DNA of 64,000 nucleotides, taken from NCBI RefSeq assembly GCF_034006665.1, contig NZ_JAVESI010000003.1, positions 1 to 64,000 of the forward strand, written 5' to 3'. Source of the stretch: Trichloromonas sp034006665. Its GTDB lineage: Bacteria > Desulfobacterota > Desulfuromonadia > Desulfuromonadales > Trichloromonadaceae. Positions 25,801 through 33,427 of the stretch are shown here, piece by piece. Made by a program: the position numbers and the translations under genes. Position 1 is the stretch's first letter. The number at the start of each line of letters is the position of its first letter. Below the pieces are notes generated by a model. The model saw only the letters and a list, made by a program, of their open reading frames with translations. It did no database searches and was not told the origin of the DNA.

Positions 25801-27420
25801 ACGGAGATTAGCTGCGCCGACTGCCATGCTCGCCATCCAGGGGTCGGCTGCACCAACTGCCATGCCAGCCATCCCGAGGCGGGGGTCGCCGCGCTCATTT
25901 CCTGTGCTACCTGTCATGTCCCCGCGGACAATCCGCATTTCAATGTTGGCGGCTGCGCCCAGTGCCATCCGCCGCATAGCCCGCTGGCCATCGACCTGAA
26001 GGCGGTGGAACCGGTCAAGCCGGCCTGTATTTCCTGCCATCCCGCTATCGATGTGGAGCTCCAGTCCTTGCCCAGTGCCCACACCAAGATGGACTGCAAC
26101 GAGTGTCATGAGGTCCATGGCGAGTATATTTCCTGTCTCGGTTGTCATGAGCCGCACGCACCGGGCATGAGTTACGACGATTGTCTGCGTTGCCACACGC
26201 CTCACCAGCCGACGGCCCTGAATTATCCCAAGGAAGTGTCGGGAGCGCTCTGTGGTTCCTGTCACGGCGAAGAGGCCGCCAAGATCGCCGAGAAGGGGGG
26301 AGCGCACAAAGAGAAAACGACCTGTGCCGCTTGTCACCCCAGCCATAAACCCCATGGCCAGGAGACGATCCTGAGTTGCCGTACCTGTCATCCCCGGCTG
26401 CAGAAGCTTCATTACACCAGCGAGCCCTGCACACCCTGTCATGATCCCCATGCGCCCCTGGAGCTCAATCTCGACAGCCGCAAAGAGGTCAAGCCGGTCT
26501 GTGTTTCCTGTCACGCCGAGGTCGGGCGCTTTATGGAATTCAATCCCTCGGCCCATTCGGCGATGGATTGCCGGGAGTGTCATGAAAAGCACGGCGATTT
26601 CAAGGAGTGCCTGAGTTGTCATACCGGTCATACACCGGAGATGACCTATGCCGACTGCCTGCGTTGCCATTCGCCACACAAACCGACGGACATCGCCTTT
26701 GCCCGGGAAGTCAATCCGGCCCATTGTTCCTCTTGCCACGGTGAGGTGGCCAAGACCATCGATGAGAAGGGGATGGCGCACAAGACGGAGGTGACCTGTG
26801 TCGACTGCCACAAGGCCCATCCGCCCCAGACCGAAGGGGTGATGCCCGCATGCGTGACCTGTCACGATCCCGAGGCGAACAGCCATTACCTGGTCGGCGA
26901 CTGTCTCAACTGCCACGCTCCGCATGCGCCGCTGGAGTTCGATTTCAGCCAGGCCCAGGAAACCCGGGCTGCCTGCCTGAGTTGTCACGGTGAGGTTGAT
27001 CAGGCGATGCAGGCCAAGCCGAGCAAGCATCTTCAGGTCGATTGCGCCCTCTGCCATCCTACCCATGGCGGCAAAAAGGACTGCGCCGAATGCCATGCGC
27101 CGCACAGTCCGGAGATGACCAATGCCGACTGTCTGGTTTGTCACCCAGCTCACACGCCGACGGCGATGAACTTTACCGAGGGGTTGCCGTCGGTCCACTG
27201 TGCCGCCTGCCACGGCGAGGTGAACGAGATGTTGGCCGCTTCCCCGGCCAAACATCGGGAGCTCGATTGTGTCTCCTGTCACCAGGGTGAGCACGGTTCG
27301 GCCATGCGCTGCGAGGACTGCCACGGCCAGCCCCATGAAGCGGGGCTGCATAACAAGTTCCCGGATTGTCTCAAGTGCCATGTCAATCCGCATAATCTGG
27401 CCAACTGGAGGGCGCAATGA
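22828..27420 (+). CDS. Giant multihaem c-type cytochrome, 77 CXXCH motifs
   Basis: A 1530-residue secreted protein. A Sec signal peptide (hydrophobic LFAGLLLTGSGIWAQA ending near residue 27, AQA cleavage site) is followed by 77 CXXCH haem-attachment motifs by hand count, about one per 20 residues; I see no cysteine in the mature part outside these motifs. The chain is built from about 19 modules of about 79 residues, each with four haems. Type A modules contain a HF/HYxxxxCxxCHxPHxPL pattern, type B modules CLxCHxPHSxxMTxxDCLxCH. There is no lipobox, membrane helix or porin-like part. Proteins of this kind carry electrons in the periplasm or outside the cell. ATG at 22828 has a GGGGAGGAG site. 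A 12-haem cytochrome follows after 44 bases. Confidence 0.95.
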   Translation: MPMLKSVLTCLFAGLLLTGSGIWAQAANPREIPRDCVDCHDDKGKDLAARGGAHQEVGCRGCHVGHPLEGRKPYSDCAECHDPAASQHYTLPDCASCHDPHKPLDVDFSHLKSSREVCASCHADPIPPKTGPNPHAEMDCNECHVIHSQMPQCLGCHEPHSQEMGQKDCLGCHPAHDPKSVKMDLTQPPEACASCHGAIVSAMKKNGGAHRDMGNCSECHKYHPPETGQPPACADCHGAKENKHFAVKNCTGCHDPHMPLAKPLAEMKNTREACVSCHPGPGEEMKKTPSAHSLMECVACHPRHGEAMACLDCHKPHKATMGNQECVGCHAPHAPQAAAISTNVPASSCAVCHEETVTTFETSGAMHKESLGGCGDCHTKHGEAKSCLECHEPHSESMTAKDCLACHSPHAPAGLVYDESVAPELCGACHEGPTTELITQGGAHKELGCAGCHAKHGDIPACADCHAPTERAHFALKDCASCHAPHAPLAKPLSEMKDPEPACATCHGGVIDEFKRHGGKHQSEVECQECHLRHPANGEKAQVDCASCHAPADKPHYALNNCASCHHGHRPLELDFVKAGAVKEACLSCHEGIVTVTEGISNRHDNLDCTKCHLTHGEDTPQCLGCHPPHDDKMGEKDCQACHDPHNPMAIRYPEQVAPDLCDACHASVVEELKAKGGAHLDKVGCSSCHPRHKPVKDSEPLACAECHAPEDNPHFALKDCQSCHGPHSPLAKPLAEMANVGAACITCHAQPKADMDKTGDAHSRQACIDCHAEHGYLPDCRECHEPHSESMTREDCQKCHPPHAPSALAFDAKIEADLCGACHEGPTALLAKAGGKHQAVGCGGCHQEHGAVPACADCHAPSESAHFAVEDCVKCHHPHAPEVKDLSRIRDVRPACVSCHEGPGKETIDFPSVHSEMGCNECHPKHGEALSCFECHGPHSPQMTYEDCLRCHAPHKPTIVDFSGNPSTALCGACHASQVTDLDRQGGAHKTEISCADCHARHPGVGCTNCHASHPEAGVAALISCATCHVPADNPHFNVGGCAQCHPPHSPLAIDLKAVEPVKPACISCHPAIDVELQSLPSAHTKMDCNECHEVHGEYISCLGCHEPHAPGMSYDDCLRCHTPHQPTALNYPKEVSGALCGSCHGEEAAKIAEKGGAHKEKTTCAACHPSHKPHGQETILSCRTCHPRLQKLHYTSEPCTPCHDPHAPLELNLDSRKEVKPVCVSCHAEVGRFMEFNPSAHSAMDCRECHEKHGDFKECLSCHTGHTPEMTYADCLRCHSPHKPTDIAFAREVNPAHCSSCHGEVAKTIDEKGMAHKTEVTCVDCHKAHPPQTEGVMPACVTCHDPEANSHYLVGDCLNCHAPHAPLEFDFSQAQETRAACLSCHGEVDQAMQAKPSKHLQVDCALCHPTHGGKKDCAECHAPHSPEMTNADCLVCHPAHTPTAMNFTEGLPSVHCAACHGEVNEMLAASPAKHRELDCVSCHQGEHGSAMRCEDCHGQPHEAGLHNKFPDCLKCHVNPHNLANWRAQ

Positions 27421-27464
27421 GTTGTTGTTCCAGAAACCGTGTCACAAGGAAGGAGAATCCCTTT

Positions 27465-28325
27465 ATGAAGATAGCGGTCCGTTGTCTGTCCCTTGCCCTC
27501 TTGGTCCTGGCGCTGGCTCTGCCCGACCGATCCGTCGGGGCGGAGCCCCCCCGGCCTCTGACACCGGGGGACGGCGCGGCCGCTTACCTGCAGGAACTGG
27601 AGAAGATGGATACCGCCGAGTGCGGCAAGTGCCACGTGGAAATTTTCAACACCATTCGCGACAAGGGCGGCTTACATCAGCTGGAATGCCGGGAATGTCA
27701 TCACAAATTCCATACTTTTACGCCTGGTGTGGCTTGGGAAGACCGGGTGCCGGCCTGTAACGATTGCCACGCCGGCGTCCATGACGACGCCTACCCTGAA
27801 TGTCTCTCCTGTCATCAGCAGGCGCACGCTCCCATTGCCAGCCTTGCCGGCGGTGATAAGCTGGCGGCGGAATGTGCCCGCTGCCATGCCCCGGTGGCGG
27901 ATCTCATTCAAGCCCATCCCAGCGCCCACGGCGAAATGGCCTGCAACGATTGCCATTCCCAGCAGCACGGCTACAAGCCCGGCTGTAATGCTTGTCACCC
28001 CGAACCGCATACCCCTTATCAGGACAACGCTGGCTGCGTGACCTGCCACGAGCCGCACAAGCCGCTGGTCATTGCTTATGATGACCAGGTTCCAAATGCC
28101 TTGTGCGCGGGCTGCCACACCGAACCGGCCAAGCTCATGGCCGAAAGTAAAAAAGCCCACAGCGAACTGACCTGTGTCTACTGCCACGCCCATGAGCATG
28201 GCAATGTTCCAGCCTGCCAGCAGTGCCACGGAAATGGGCCGCATAATCCCGAATTGCTGAAAGGCTTCCAGGGGTGTACGGAGTGTCATGGCGATCCCCA
28301 TTCGCTTTCCCTGACCAATCCATGA
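27465..28325 (+). CDS. 12-haem c-type cytochrome
   Basis: A 286-residue secreted cytochrome with a Sec signal peptide (CLSLALLVLALALPDRSVGA, cleavage near 25) and 12 CXXCH motifs. Its modules share the CHEPHKPL and LCAGCH wording of the large neighbour, so it probably arose from the same repeat family. An AAGGAAGGAG site precedes the ATG at 27465, 44 bases after the large cytochrome stop, so the two are surely one operon. It may be a periplasmic donor to, or cap of, the 77-haem protein; this is inference. No haem-lyase or porin gene lies beside it. Confidence 0.93.
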   Translation: MKIAVRCLSLALLVLALALPDRSVGAEPPRPLTPGDGAAAYLQELEKMDTAECGKCHVEIFNTIRDKGGLHQLECRECHHKFHTFTPGVAWEDRVPACNDCHAGVHDDAYPECLSCHQQAHAPIASLAGGDKLAAECARCHAPVADLIQAHPSAHGEMACNDCHSQQHGYKPGCNACHPEPHTPYQDNAGCVTCHEPHKPLVIAYDDQVPNALCAGCHTEPAKLMAESKKAHSELTCVYCHAHEHGNVPACQQCHGNGPHNPELLKGFQGCTECHGDPHSLSLTNP

Positions 28326-28342
28326 ATCCTCGATAAACATTG

Positions 28343-28394
28343 AAACGAGAACGCCCCTCCAAGGCATCGAACTTGGGGGGGCGTTCTCGTTTTT
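28343..28394 (+). terminator. Intrinsic terminator of the cytochrome operon
   Basis: Stem AAACGAGAACGCCCC paired with GGGGCGTTCTCGTTT plus a T run, 17 bases after the 12-haem cytochrome stop codon. The A run on the other side may let it also end transcription of the Slp-like gene coming the other way. Confidence 0.85.
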
Positions 28395-28419
28395 GCGGAA
28401 GATGTCGATTTGGAACCAG

Positions 28420-29010
28420 TTAGCGATAGCGCCAAGCGGGGCGATGAATCCAGTAGGGGTTGTAGGAGGGCCAGAAGGGATCGTAGGGGCGCCAGAAAGG
28501 GTCGTAATAGGGGCCACCCCAGGGGTAAGCCGGGGAATAGTAAGTGGGATAGGCATAGCCCTGCGGGGCGTGCCAGAGATAGATCTCGCCGATGGTGAAG
28601 AGCGGGTAGCGGTAGTCGATCCCCTTCAGCGGGCGGACTTCCTCCCCTTCCAGAGTGCCGGTCAAGGTCACATGCAACCCGGCCTTGAAGATTTCCGGGT
28701 CGAGAAAGCTGCCCGTGCGGGCGATGAAACGACCGCCCTGATCCTCCATTTTCAAGGGACGTCCCCAACGGTCGAGGCGGAAGAGCACCACTTCCAGTTC
28801 GGTCCCCTCGCGCACCACCCGGGTTTCCACCAGCAAGCCCCCAAGAAGCAGGGTTTTACCCTGGTACGCGGCAGGATCGGCCTTGACCCGGCCATAGTCG
28901 ACCAAGGGATCAACGGTTTCCAGCGCCTCGCTGGAGAGAACGTGGTGACCACAACCGGAAAAAAACAGCGGCCACAGGCAGAGAAGGCCCAGCAGTAACA
29001 GTCCTCGCAT
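28420..29010 (-). CDS. Slp-family outer-membrane lipoprotein
   Basis: A 196-residue lipoprotein. The signal peptide MRGLLLLGLLCLWPLFFSGC ends in a lipobox (FSGC), so Cys 20 should be lipidated. The body resembles the Slp (starvation lipoprotein) family: VDYGRVKADPAAYQGKTLLLGG near 34-55, then a beta-rich domain. The last about 35 residues are unusual, rich in Tyr, Pro and Trp (YYDPFWRPYDPFW). The ATG at 29010 follows a GGAGAT site; an in-frame start 14 codons earlier is less likely. It converges on the cytochrome operon and shares its terminator. Confidence 0.72.
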   Translation of the reverse strand: MRGLLLLGLLCLWPLFFSGCGHHVLSSEALETVDPLVDYGRVKADPAAYQGKTLLLGGLLVETRVVREGTELEVVLFRLDRWGRPLKMEDQGGRFIARTGSFLDPEIFKAGLHVTLTGTLEGEEVRPLKGIDYRYPLFTIGEIYLWHAPQGYAYPTYYSPAYPWGGPYYDPFWRPYDPFWPSYNPYWIHRPAWRYR

Positions 29011-29137
29011 GGCAATCTCCTTATCCAGTTTCCTTTGCCGGAGCAACGGCAAGATTTACGATATTCTTCCCATCACGGATTCCCTGATCTTTTACAGTTT
29101 AGCGGCCGTCTGGCGGGCGTCAATCCTTGCCGGAAGT

Positions 29138-30178
29138 TCAGACAAAGGTATTGATGCGGCGGATAAAGGCCTTGAGCAGACCATAGCTGCGGTGGTTGAA
29201 GTGCATGGCCAGGCGGGGCAGACCAAGCAGGTTGGGCTGGTCGATCTCTTCCGGAAGCGGACCGCACATGCGCAGGTTGGTGCCCGATTTGAGGATTTCG
29301 TTGAATTCGCTTTCTAAAGTAGCCACCTGTTCATGGGTCAGGGGATGGTTCAGACGAATGATGAGCAGGTCGCGGACGAAGCGGCTCGAATGGTAGACAC
29401 GGTAGAAATTGTCGATGTGCTGGACCGCTTCGACGGGATCACGAGTGATGGAAAAGAGGCTGAAGTCCTCCCCGGAAATCAGGCCCTTTTTGAGCAGGGT
29501 CTTTTTCATGAAATCGAAGAGGTTTTCCCAGTAATCCCCCTTGTCATCATCAATGAGTACTAAAGAAACCGGCGGGTTCTTGCCGGTCTGGACCAGGGTC
29601 AGGGTCTCCATCGCTTCGTCGAGGGTGCCGAAGCCGCCGGGGAAGAGGGCGACGGCGTCGGCTTCCTTGAGAAAGGCGACCTTGCGGTTGAAAAAGTATT
29701 TGTAGGTGACCACATTCTTGGCTTGCGCCATGACCGGATTGGTTTCCTGTTCGAAGGGCAGGCGAATATTGACGGCAAAGGAATTATCCGCTCCGGCCCC
29801 TTCGTTGCCGGCCTGCATAATGCCGCCACCGCCGCCGGTAATGACCATATAGCCCCGCTCCGCGAGCATCCGGGCGAAAGTGACGCATTTCTGATAGATC
29901 GGCTCACTCGGCTCGGTGCGGGCCGACCCGAAGATGGTCACCTTCTTGCGGTCCCGGTAGGGGCCGAAAATCTTGTTGGTGTAACGCATTTCCTTCATGG
30001 TCGTGCGCATCAGCTTGAGGTCGGCCAGGTAATCCGTCTCCTGCCCGGCCTTGAGGGCACTGACGATCATTTCCCGGATCATTTCCGGATGGTGAACGCC
30101 GACCTTGTTCATGAGGGTGTCGATCATCTGGTCGATTTCGTTGTTGGTCCGGGTAAAACTCAAGTCCATGGGGTCCAT
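29138..30178 (-). CDS. LOG family protein (lysine decarboxylase-like fold)
   Basis: A 346-residue protein with the LOG/TIGR00730 nucleotide-binding core at about 75-250: VTIFGSARTEP near 80, GYMVITGGGGGIMQAGNEGA near 108-127 and the signature PGGFGTLDEAMETL near 179-192. Related small enzymes cleave cytokinin ribotides or other nucleoside 5'-monophosphates. This one is longer than the usual 180-240 residues: the first about 75 residues (charged helices) and last about 90 are extra, as in the longer TIGR00730 subgroup. Its substrate is unknown. It stands alone. Confidence 0.82.
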   Translation of the reverse strand: MDPMDLSFTRTNNEIDQMIDTLMNKVGVHHPEMIREMIVSALKAGQETDYLADLKLMRTTMKEMRYTNKIFGPYRDRKKVTIFGSARTEPSEPIYQKCVTFARMLAERGYMVITGGGGGIMQAGNEGAGADNSFAVNIRLPFEQETNPVMAQAKNVVTYKYFFNRKVAFLKEADAVALFPGGFGTLDEAMETLTLVQTGKNPPVSLVLIDDDKGDYWENLFDFMKKTLLKKGLISGEDFSLFSITRDPVEAVQHIDNFYRVYHSSRFVRDLLIIRLNHPLTHEQVATLESEFNEILKSGTNLRMCGPLPEEIDQPNLLGLPRLAMHFNHRSYGLLKAFIRRINTFV

Positions 30179-30237
30179 CTCCTTGAAATTGCATGGCTGC
30201 GGGGAATTACATAAGTTATTATTCTAGCACAGCCCGA

Positions 30238-30768
30238 TTAGAGTCGCGCAAGAAAAGCACGGTTGCCGAGCCGTTCGGCGCGGATCAACAGGCCGCGCAG
30301 GCTCGATCCCGCATAGCGTCGGTCGAAAGCTTCGTAGATCTGGCGCACTTCGGCCTCCAGTTGATAGAAGGCCTTCCGGCTGGGTTCATCCAAGGCGTTT
30401 TCCACCACGTCACAGAGAAAGGTGACGCAGTTGAATGGTCGTCGGGAGACATCGAGACGGCAGCCTGCGGGCCCGAGAAAGGGACAGGTGACGGTGAAAT
30501 CCGGTGTCGGCGGTTCTTCGTCGGCGGCTAGATAGCCGAGAAGGTTGACCAGGGTCAGATGATTGCGCCCCCGGGCGCAGCAGGCTCCGGCGCAGGTGGC
30601 GCAATGGCGTCCGCCGTCCGCCGCCTCGAAAAAATCGTGCAGTCGCCGTTGTTGGGCATGAATAGCGCGCAGATTGTCCCTTATCCAGTCCCGCTCGATG
30701 ATGGGCAGAGCGGCGAATTCGTCGCGTATGCGTGTGAGACAGTCCTGCCAGCGTTGGGGATCGGTCAT
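30238..30768 (-). CDS. YkgJ-type cysteine cluster protein
   Basis: A 176-residue protein of the zinc- or iron-chelating cysteine-cluster type. CATCAGACCARG near residues 50-61 and CPFLGPAGCRLDVSRRPFNCVTFLC near 94-118 hold the eight-cysteine pattern expected to bind a metal or Fe-S cluster. Function unknown. The start at 30768 is chosen because the upstream in-frame extension overlaps the hairpin that ends rnpB; ribosome site GGAAA is weak. Confidence 0.7.
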   Translation of the reverse strand: MTDPQRWQDCLTRIRDEFAALPIIERDWIRDNLRAIHAQQRRLHDFFEAADGGRHCATCAGACCARGRNHLTLVNLLGYLAADEEPPTPDFTVTCPFLGPAGCRLDVSRRPFNCVTFLCDVVENALDEPSRKAFYQLEAEVRQIYEAFDRRYAGSSLRGLLIRAERLGNRAFLARL

Positions 30769-30808
30769 GGAATCGTTTCCGGGAAAAGGGGAAGGGTACG
30801 ACGAAAAC

Positions 30809-30838
30809 CGGCGGCATGTCCCTGGGGACATGCCGCCG
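30809..30838 (-). terminator. Terminator hairpin after rnpB
   Basis: A perfect 14-base inverted repeat (CGGCGGCATGTCCC / GGGACATGCCGCCG) with a two-base loop. Read on the minus strand it sits about 13 bases after the rnpB 3' end and is followed by GGTTTTCG. Confidence 0.65.
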
Positions 30839-30850
30839 AAAGCGAACAAA

Positions 30851-31256
30851 GATGGCCGGAGAGACCTGTAAGCCGGGTTCTGTTCCCCGCATCGGTTACC
30901 CTCGGCGGGGCGACGATCATTCCTCTAGGAGCGCCGTTGCCGACGCCCTCAAGCAGCCAACCCGGGAGCTTCGGACGGGCCGTCCTCAAGCGCTCCCCTA
31001 TTAGGCCTTGCTCCGGATGGGGTTTACCTAGCACCCGACGTCACCGCCGGATCTGGTGAGCTCTTACCTCACCCTTTCACCCTTACCTGCCTAAGCCGTT
31101 GGCTTAGGCAGGCGGTCTGCTCTCTGTGGCACTATCCCTGGGGTCGCCCCCGGTCCCCGTTAAGGACCATCCCGCCCTGCGGAGCCCGGACTTTCCTCCC
31201 CCTGCCAAAGTCGATAACTTTGGCAAGCGGCGATCGCCTGGTTCTCTCCGACCATC
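30851..31256 (-). ncRNA. rnpB: RNase P RNA (class A)
   Basis: On the minus strand the gene begins GATGGTCGGAGAG and ends CTCTCCGGCCATC, which pair as helix P1. Diagnostic core segments are present: GGAGGAAAGTCCGGGCTCC near the 5' end and the 3' half containing CTTACAGGTC. The molecule is about 400 bases, as expected for the bacterial A type. It processes tRNA 5' ends with the RnpA protein, whose gene is not in this window. Ends are estimated from P1 pairing. Confidence 0.95.
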
Positions 31257-31296
31257 TTTTTGTGTCTGATCTTGCCGCAACGACGTAGTGCGGCCG

Positions 31297-32007
31297 TTAC
31301 ATCAGTACCTTTACATAGAGGAGACGGTTGCAATGGGGACAGCTCTGAATCTCCTGAACGGTGAAGAGGTTGTTGAAGAGCTGCGGCGGCAGATGCATGT
31401 TGCAGCCCGAGCAGGTGCCGTTGCGTGCCTCGACCACGGCCAGTCCGCCCCGGCGCTCGAAGAGCAGCTGGTAGCGTTTGCGCAACGAAACCGGTAACTG
31501 ATCGAAGAGGCTGTCGCGGTCGTTGATCTGGGTGCCGGTCTGGGCGTCGTATTCGGCCAGCAACTGGGATATTTCCTCCAGACGATCGGCGACCTTGGCT
31601 TGCAGTTCGGCGAGTTCCTGTTCCTTTTCCTCACGGTCGCGACTGAGGTTGCTAATCTCTCCGTCCTTGGTTTGGATGCGATCCTGCAAGTCTTTGTTGA
31701 GCTTCTTGGCCGTGTCGATCTCTTTAAGGACCGCGACATACTCTTTCTGGGTCTTGATCGACGGCAGATGTCCTTCGGAGCGGCGGATGTTCTGTTCTTC
31801 CTGCTCCAGAGCCAACTGCAGGGTTCTGCGTTCTTCCCGAAGCTTGTCGAGTTCGGCCGTCAGGCTCTCGATCATGGCCCGGATCCGGTCCGTCTCCGAG
31901 CCCAGGGAGGCCTGCTCCTTCTCCAGGGCTTGACGCCCCTGGCAAACCTTTTGCAGTTCCTGGTCGATGGCTTGCAACTCTTTAAGCAGTCTGATCTTTT
32001 CTTGCAC
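31297..32007 (-). CDS. Zinc-ribbon coiled-coil protein (C4-type)
   Basis: A 236-residue cytoplasmic protein. Residues 1-170 are nearly all heptad-like charged helix (a long antiparallel coiled coil), and the C-terminus has four zinc-binding cysteines: CSGCNM near 197-202 and CPHCNRLLYV near 223-232. This is the DUF164/zinc-ribbon family found in many anaerobes, of unknown function but often near Nif3-like genes, as here: a Nif3-like gene lies 57 bases upstream, so the two are likely one operon. Confidence 0.82.
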   Translation of the reverse strand: MQEKIRLLKELQAIDQELQKVCQGRQALEKEQASLGSETDRIRAMIESLTAELDKLREERRTLQLALEQEEQNIRRSEGHLPSIKTQKEYVAVLKEIDTAKKLNKDLQDRIQTKDGEISNLSRDREEKEQELAELQAKVADRLEEISQLLAEYDAQTGTQINDRDSLFDQLPVSLRKRYQLLFERRGGLAVVEARNGTCSGCNMHLPPQLFNNLFTVQEIQSCPHCNRLLYVKVLM

Positions 32008-32064
32008 CGTACATCCTCCACTGTGCCCGCTCGGGGCTTTGGCAATGTCTAAGAAAAAAGGGAA

Positions 32065-33195
32065 TCAGACCCTCTGAAACGGGTCCGCTTCCCCTTCGGC
32101 TGTGTCGATAATGAGTTCCAGGCGCTGTTCCCGCGCCGCCTGTTTCAGGCGTTCCGCCAAGGCGTCGACCATCAGGTGCTCGGTGGCGAAATGCCCGGCG
32201 TCGACAAGAGCCAGGCCGAGGCTTTCGGCGTTGCGCGCCTCGTGGTATTTCACGTCGCCGGTCACCAGCACATCGGCCCCTTGGTGCGCTGCCTCATGCA
32301 GCAGGCTGGCGCCGCTGCCGCCACAGACGGCAACTTTGGCGATACTCGTGGCCAGGTCGCCGACAACCCGGGGGGACTGAGCGTTCAGCTTCTCCTTGAC
32401 CCGGTCGGCGAACTGGGCGAGGGGCAGGGGCGTGGCGAGTCGGCCGATCCGTCCCAGACCGATGCCCGGTCGGCTGTTGGCGAGAGGGATGAGATCGAAG
32501 GCGACCTCTTCGTAGGGATGGGACTTGCGCATCTTTTCCAGAACCTTGGCGGTCAGTTCCCGGGGGAGAATGGTTTCCAGTCGGATCTCCCTGACCTCTT
32601 CGGTCTCTCCCGCCCGCCCGATGAAGGGGGTGCTTCCGGCTCCGGGACGGAAGGTGCCGGTCCCGGCCACCCGGAAAGCGCAGAGGTCATAGCTGCCGAT
32701 ATGGCCGGCTCCGGCACGGTGCAACGCTTCGGCGATGCGGTCTTCGTAACCGGCGGGAATGAAGACCACCAGCTTGAGCAGATCGCCCGGGGCCCCGGCT
32801 TCCAAAGGTTGCGGATCGAGAATACCGAGGCGTGTCGCCAGCCAGTCGTTGAGGCCGTCCCGGGCGCGATCCAGATTGGTATGGGCGGCGAGCACCGCAA
32901 TCCCCTCGCGCACCGCCCGGAAGAGAATCCGGCCGGTTTCGTCCTGAGGGGTCAGGCGTTTGAGAGGGCGGAAAATCAGGGGATGGTGACAGACCAGAGC
33001 CTGCGCGCCCCGACGCAGGGCTTCGGCGAGAGTGGCCTCGGTGGGGTCGAGGGCGACCAGTATGCGTTCCACCGGCATGCCCGGATCCCCGACCTGCAAC
33101 CCGACATTATCCCATTCCTCGGCGAGAAAAGGGGGGTAGAGCTTGTGCAGGAGTCCGGTCAGATCCTGCAAGCGGGTGGTGGATGGCTGGGTCAT
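32065..33195 (-). CDS. Nif3-like dinuclear metal centre protein
   Basis: A 376-residue member of the Nif3/YbgI/YqfO family. The N-terminal part has PPFLAEEWDNVGLQVGDP near 21-38 and LVCHHPLIFRPL near 68-79 with metal-binding His residues; the C-terminal part has DVLVTGDVKYHEA and GHFATEH near 320-345. An inserted domain of about 100 residues between them (about 135-240) marks the longer YqfO-like type. The biochemical role is not settled. Start is taken at the ATG 33195, since the upstream frame opens only with TTG and the alternative is weak. Confidence 0.85.
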   Translation of the reverse strand: MTQPSTTRLQDLTGLLHKLYPPFLAEEWDNVGLQVGDPGMPVERILVALDPTEATLAEALRRGAQALVCHHPLIFRPLKRLTPQDETGRILFRAVREGIAVLAAHTNLDRARDGLNDWLATRLGILDPQPLEAGAPGDLLKLVVFIPAGYEDRIAEALHRAGAGHIGSYDLCAFRVAGTGTFRPGAGSTPFIGRAGETEEVREIRLETILPRELTAKVLEKMRKSHPYEEVAFDLIPLANSRPGIGLGRIGRLATPLPLAQFADRVKEKLNAQSPRVVGDLATSIAKVAVCGGSGASLLHEAAHQGADVLVTGDVKYHEARNAESLGLALVDAGHFATEHLMVDALAERLKQAAREQRLELIIDTAEGEADPFQRV

Positions 33196-33300
33196 GGCAC
33201 TTCGGGAAAAAAAAGAGTGCAACCTGGGTATCGTTGCACTCTTCGTGTTCAGTAGCGAGGATATGTGAAAATGAGCAGTCGTCTCATCGCTTTCCTATGG

Positions 33301-33376
33301 TGGTGGGCCCACCAGGATTCGAACCTGGGACCAACCGGTTATGAGCCGGTGGCTCTACCAACTGAGCTATAGGCCC
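33301..33376 (-). tRNA. tRNA with CAT anticodon (elongator Met or lysidine Ile)
   Basis: Minus-strand cloverleaf with acceptor GGGCCTA / TGGGCCC, D-arm AGCTCAGTTGG, anticodon stem ACCGG / CCGGT around CTCATAA (anticodon CAT), T-loop GGTTCGAATCC and encoded CCA. The first base pair is G-C, so it is not an initiator. Whether C34 is turned into lysidine (giving Ile) cannot be told by eye. It lies downstream of rpoD. Confidence 0.93.
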
Positions 33377-33427
33377 AAAACGAAAAATCAGTTTAGGCGC
33401 GCGAAGAGCTTCCGTCAAGAAAAAAAA

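Noticed and set aside
22933..27381. A CRISPR-like array in the repetitive 22.9-27.4 kb stretch
   Set aside because: The repeats are protein-coding CXXCH modules with varied spacing and no fixed direct repeat/spacer pattern.
25159..27417. Long minus-strand frames (e.g. 752 codons) under the multihaem cytochrome
   Set aside because: They are the antisense of tandem CXXCH repeats; repeated composition keeps the frame open. No ribosome site or family match.
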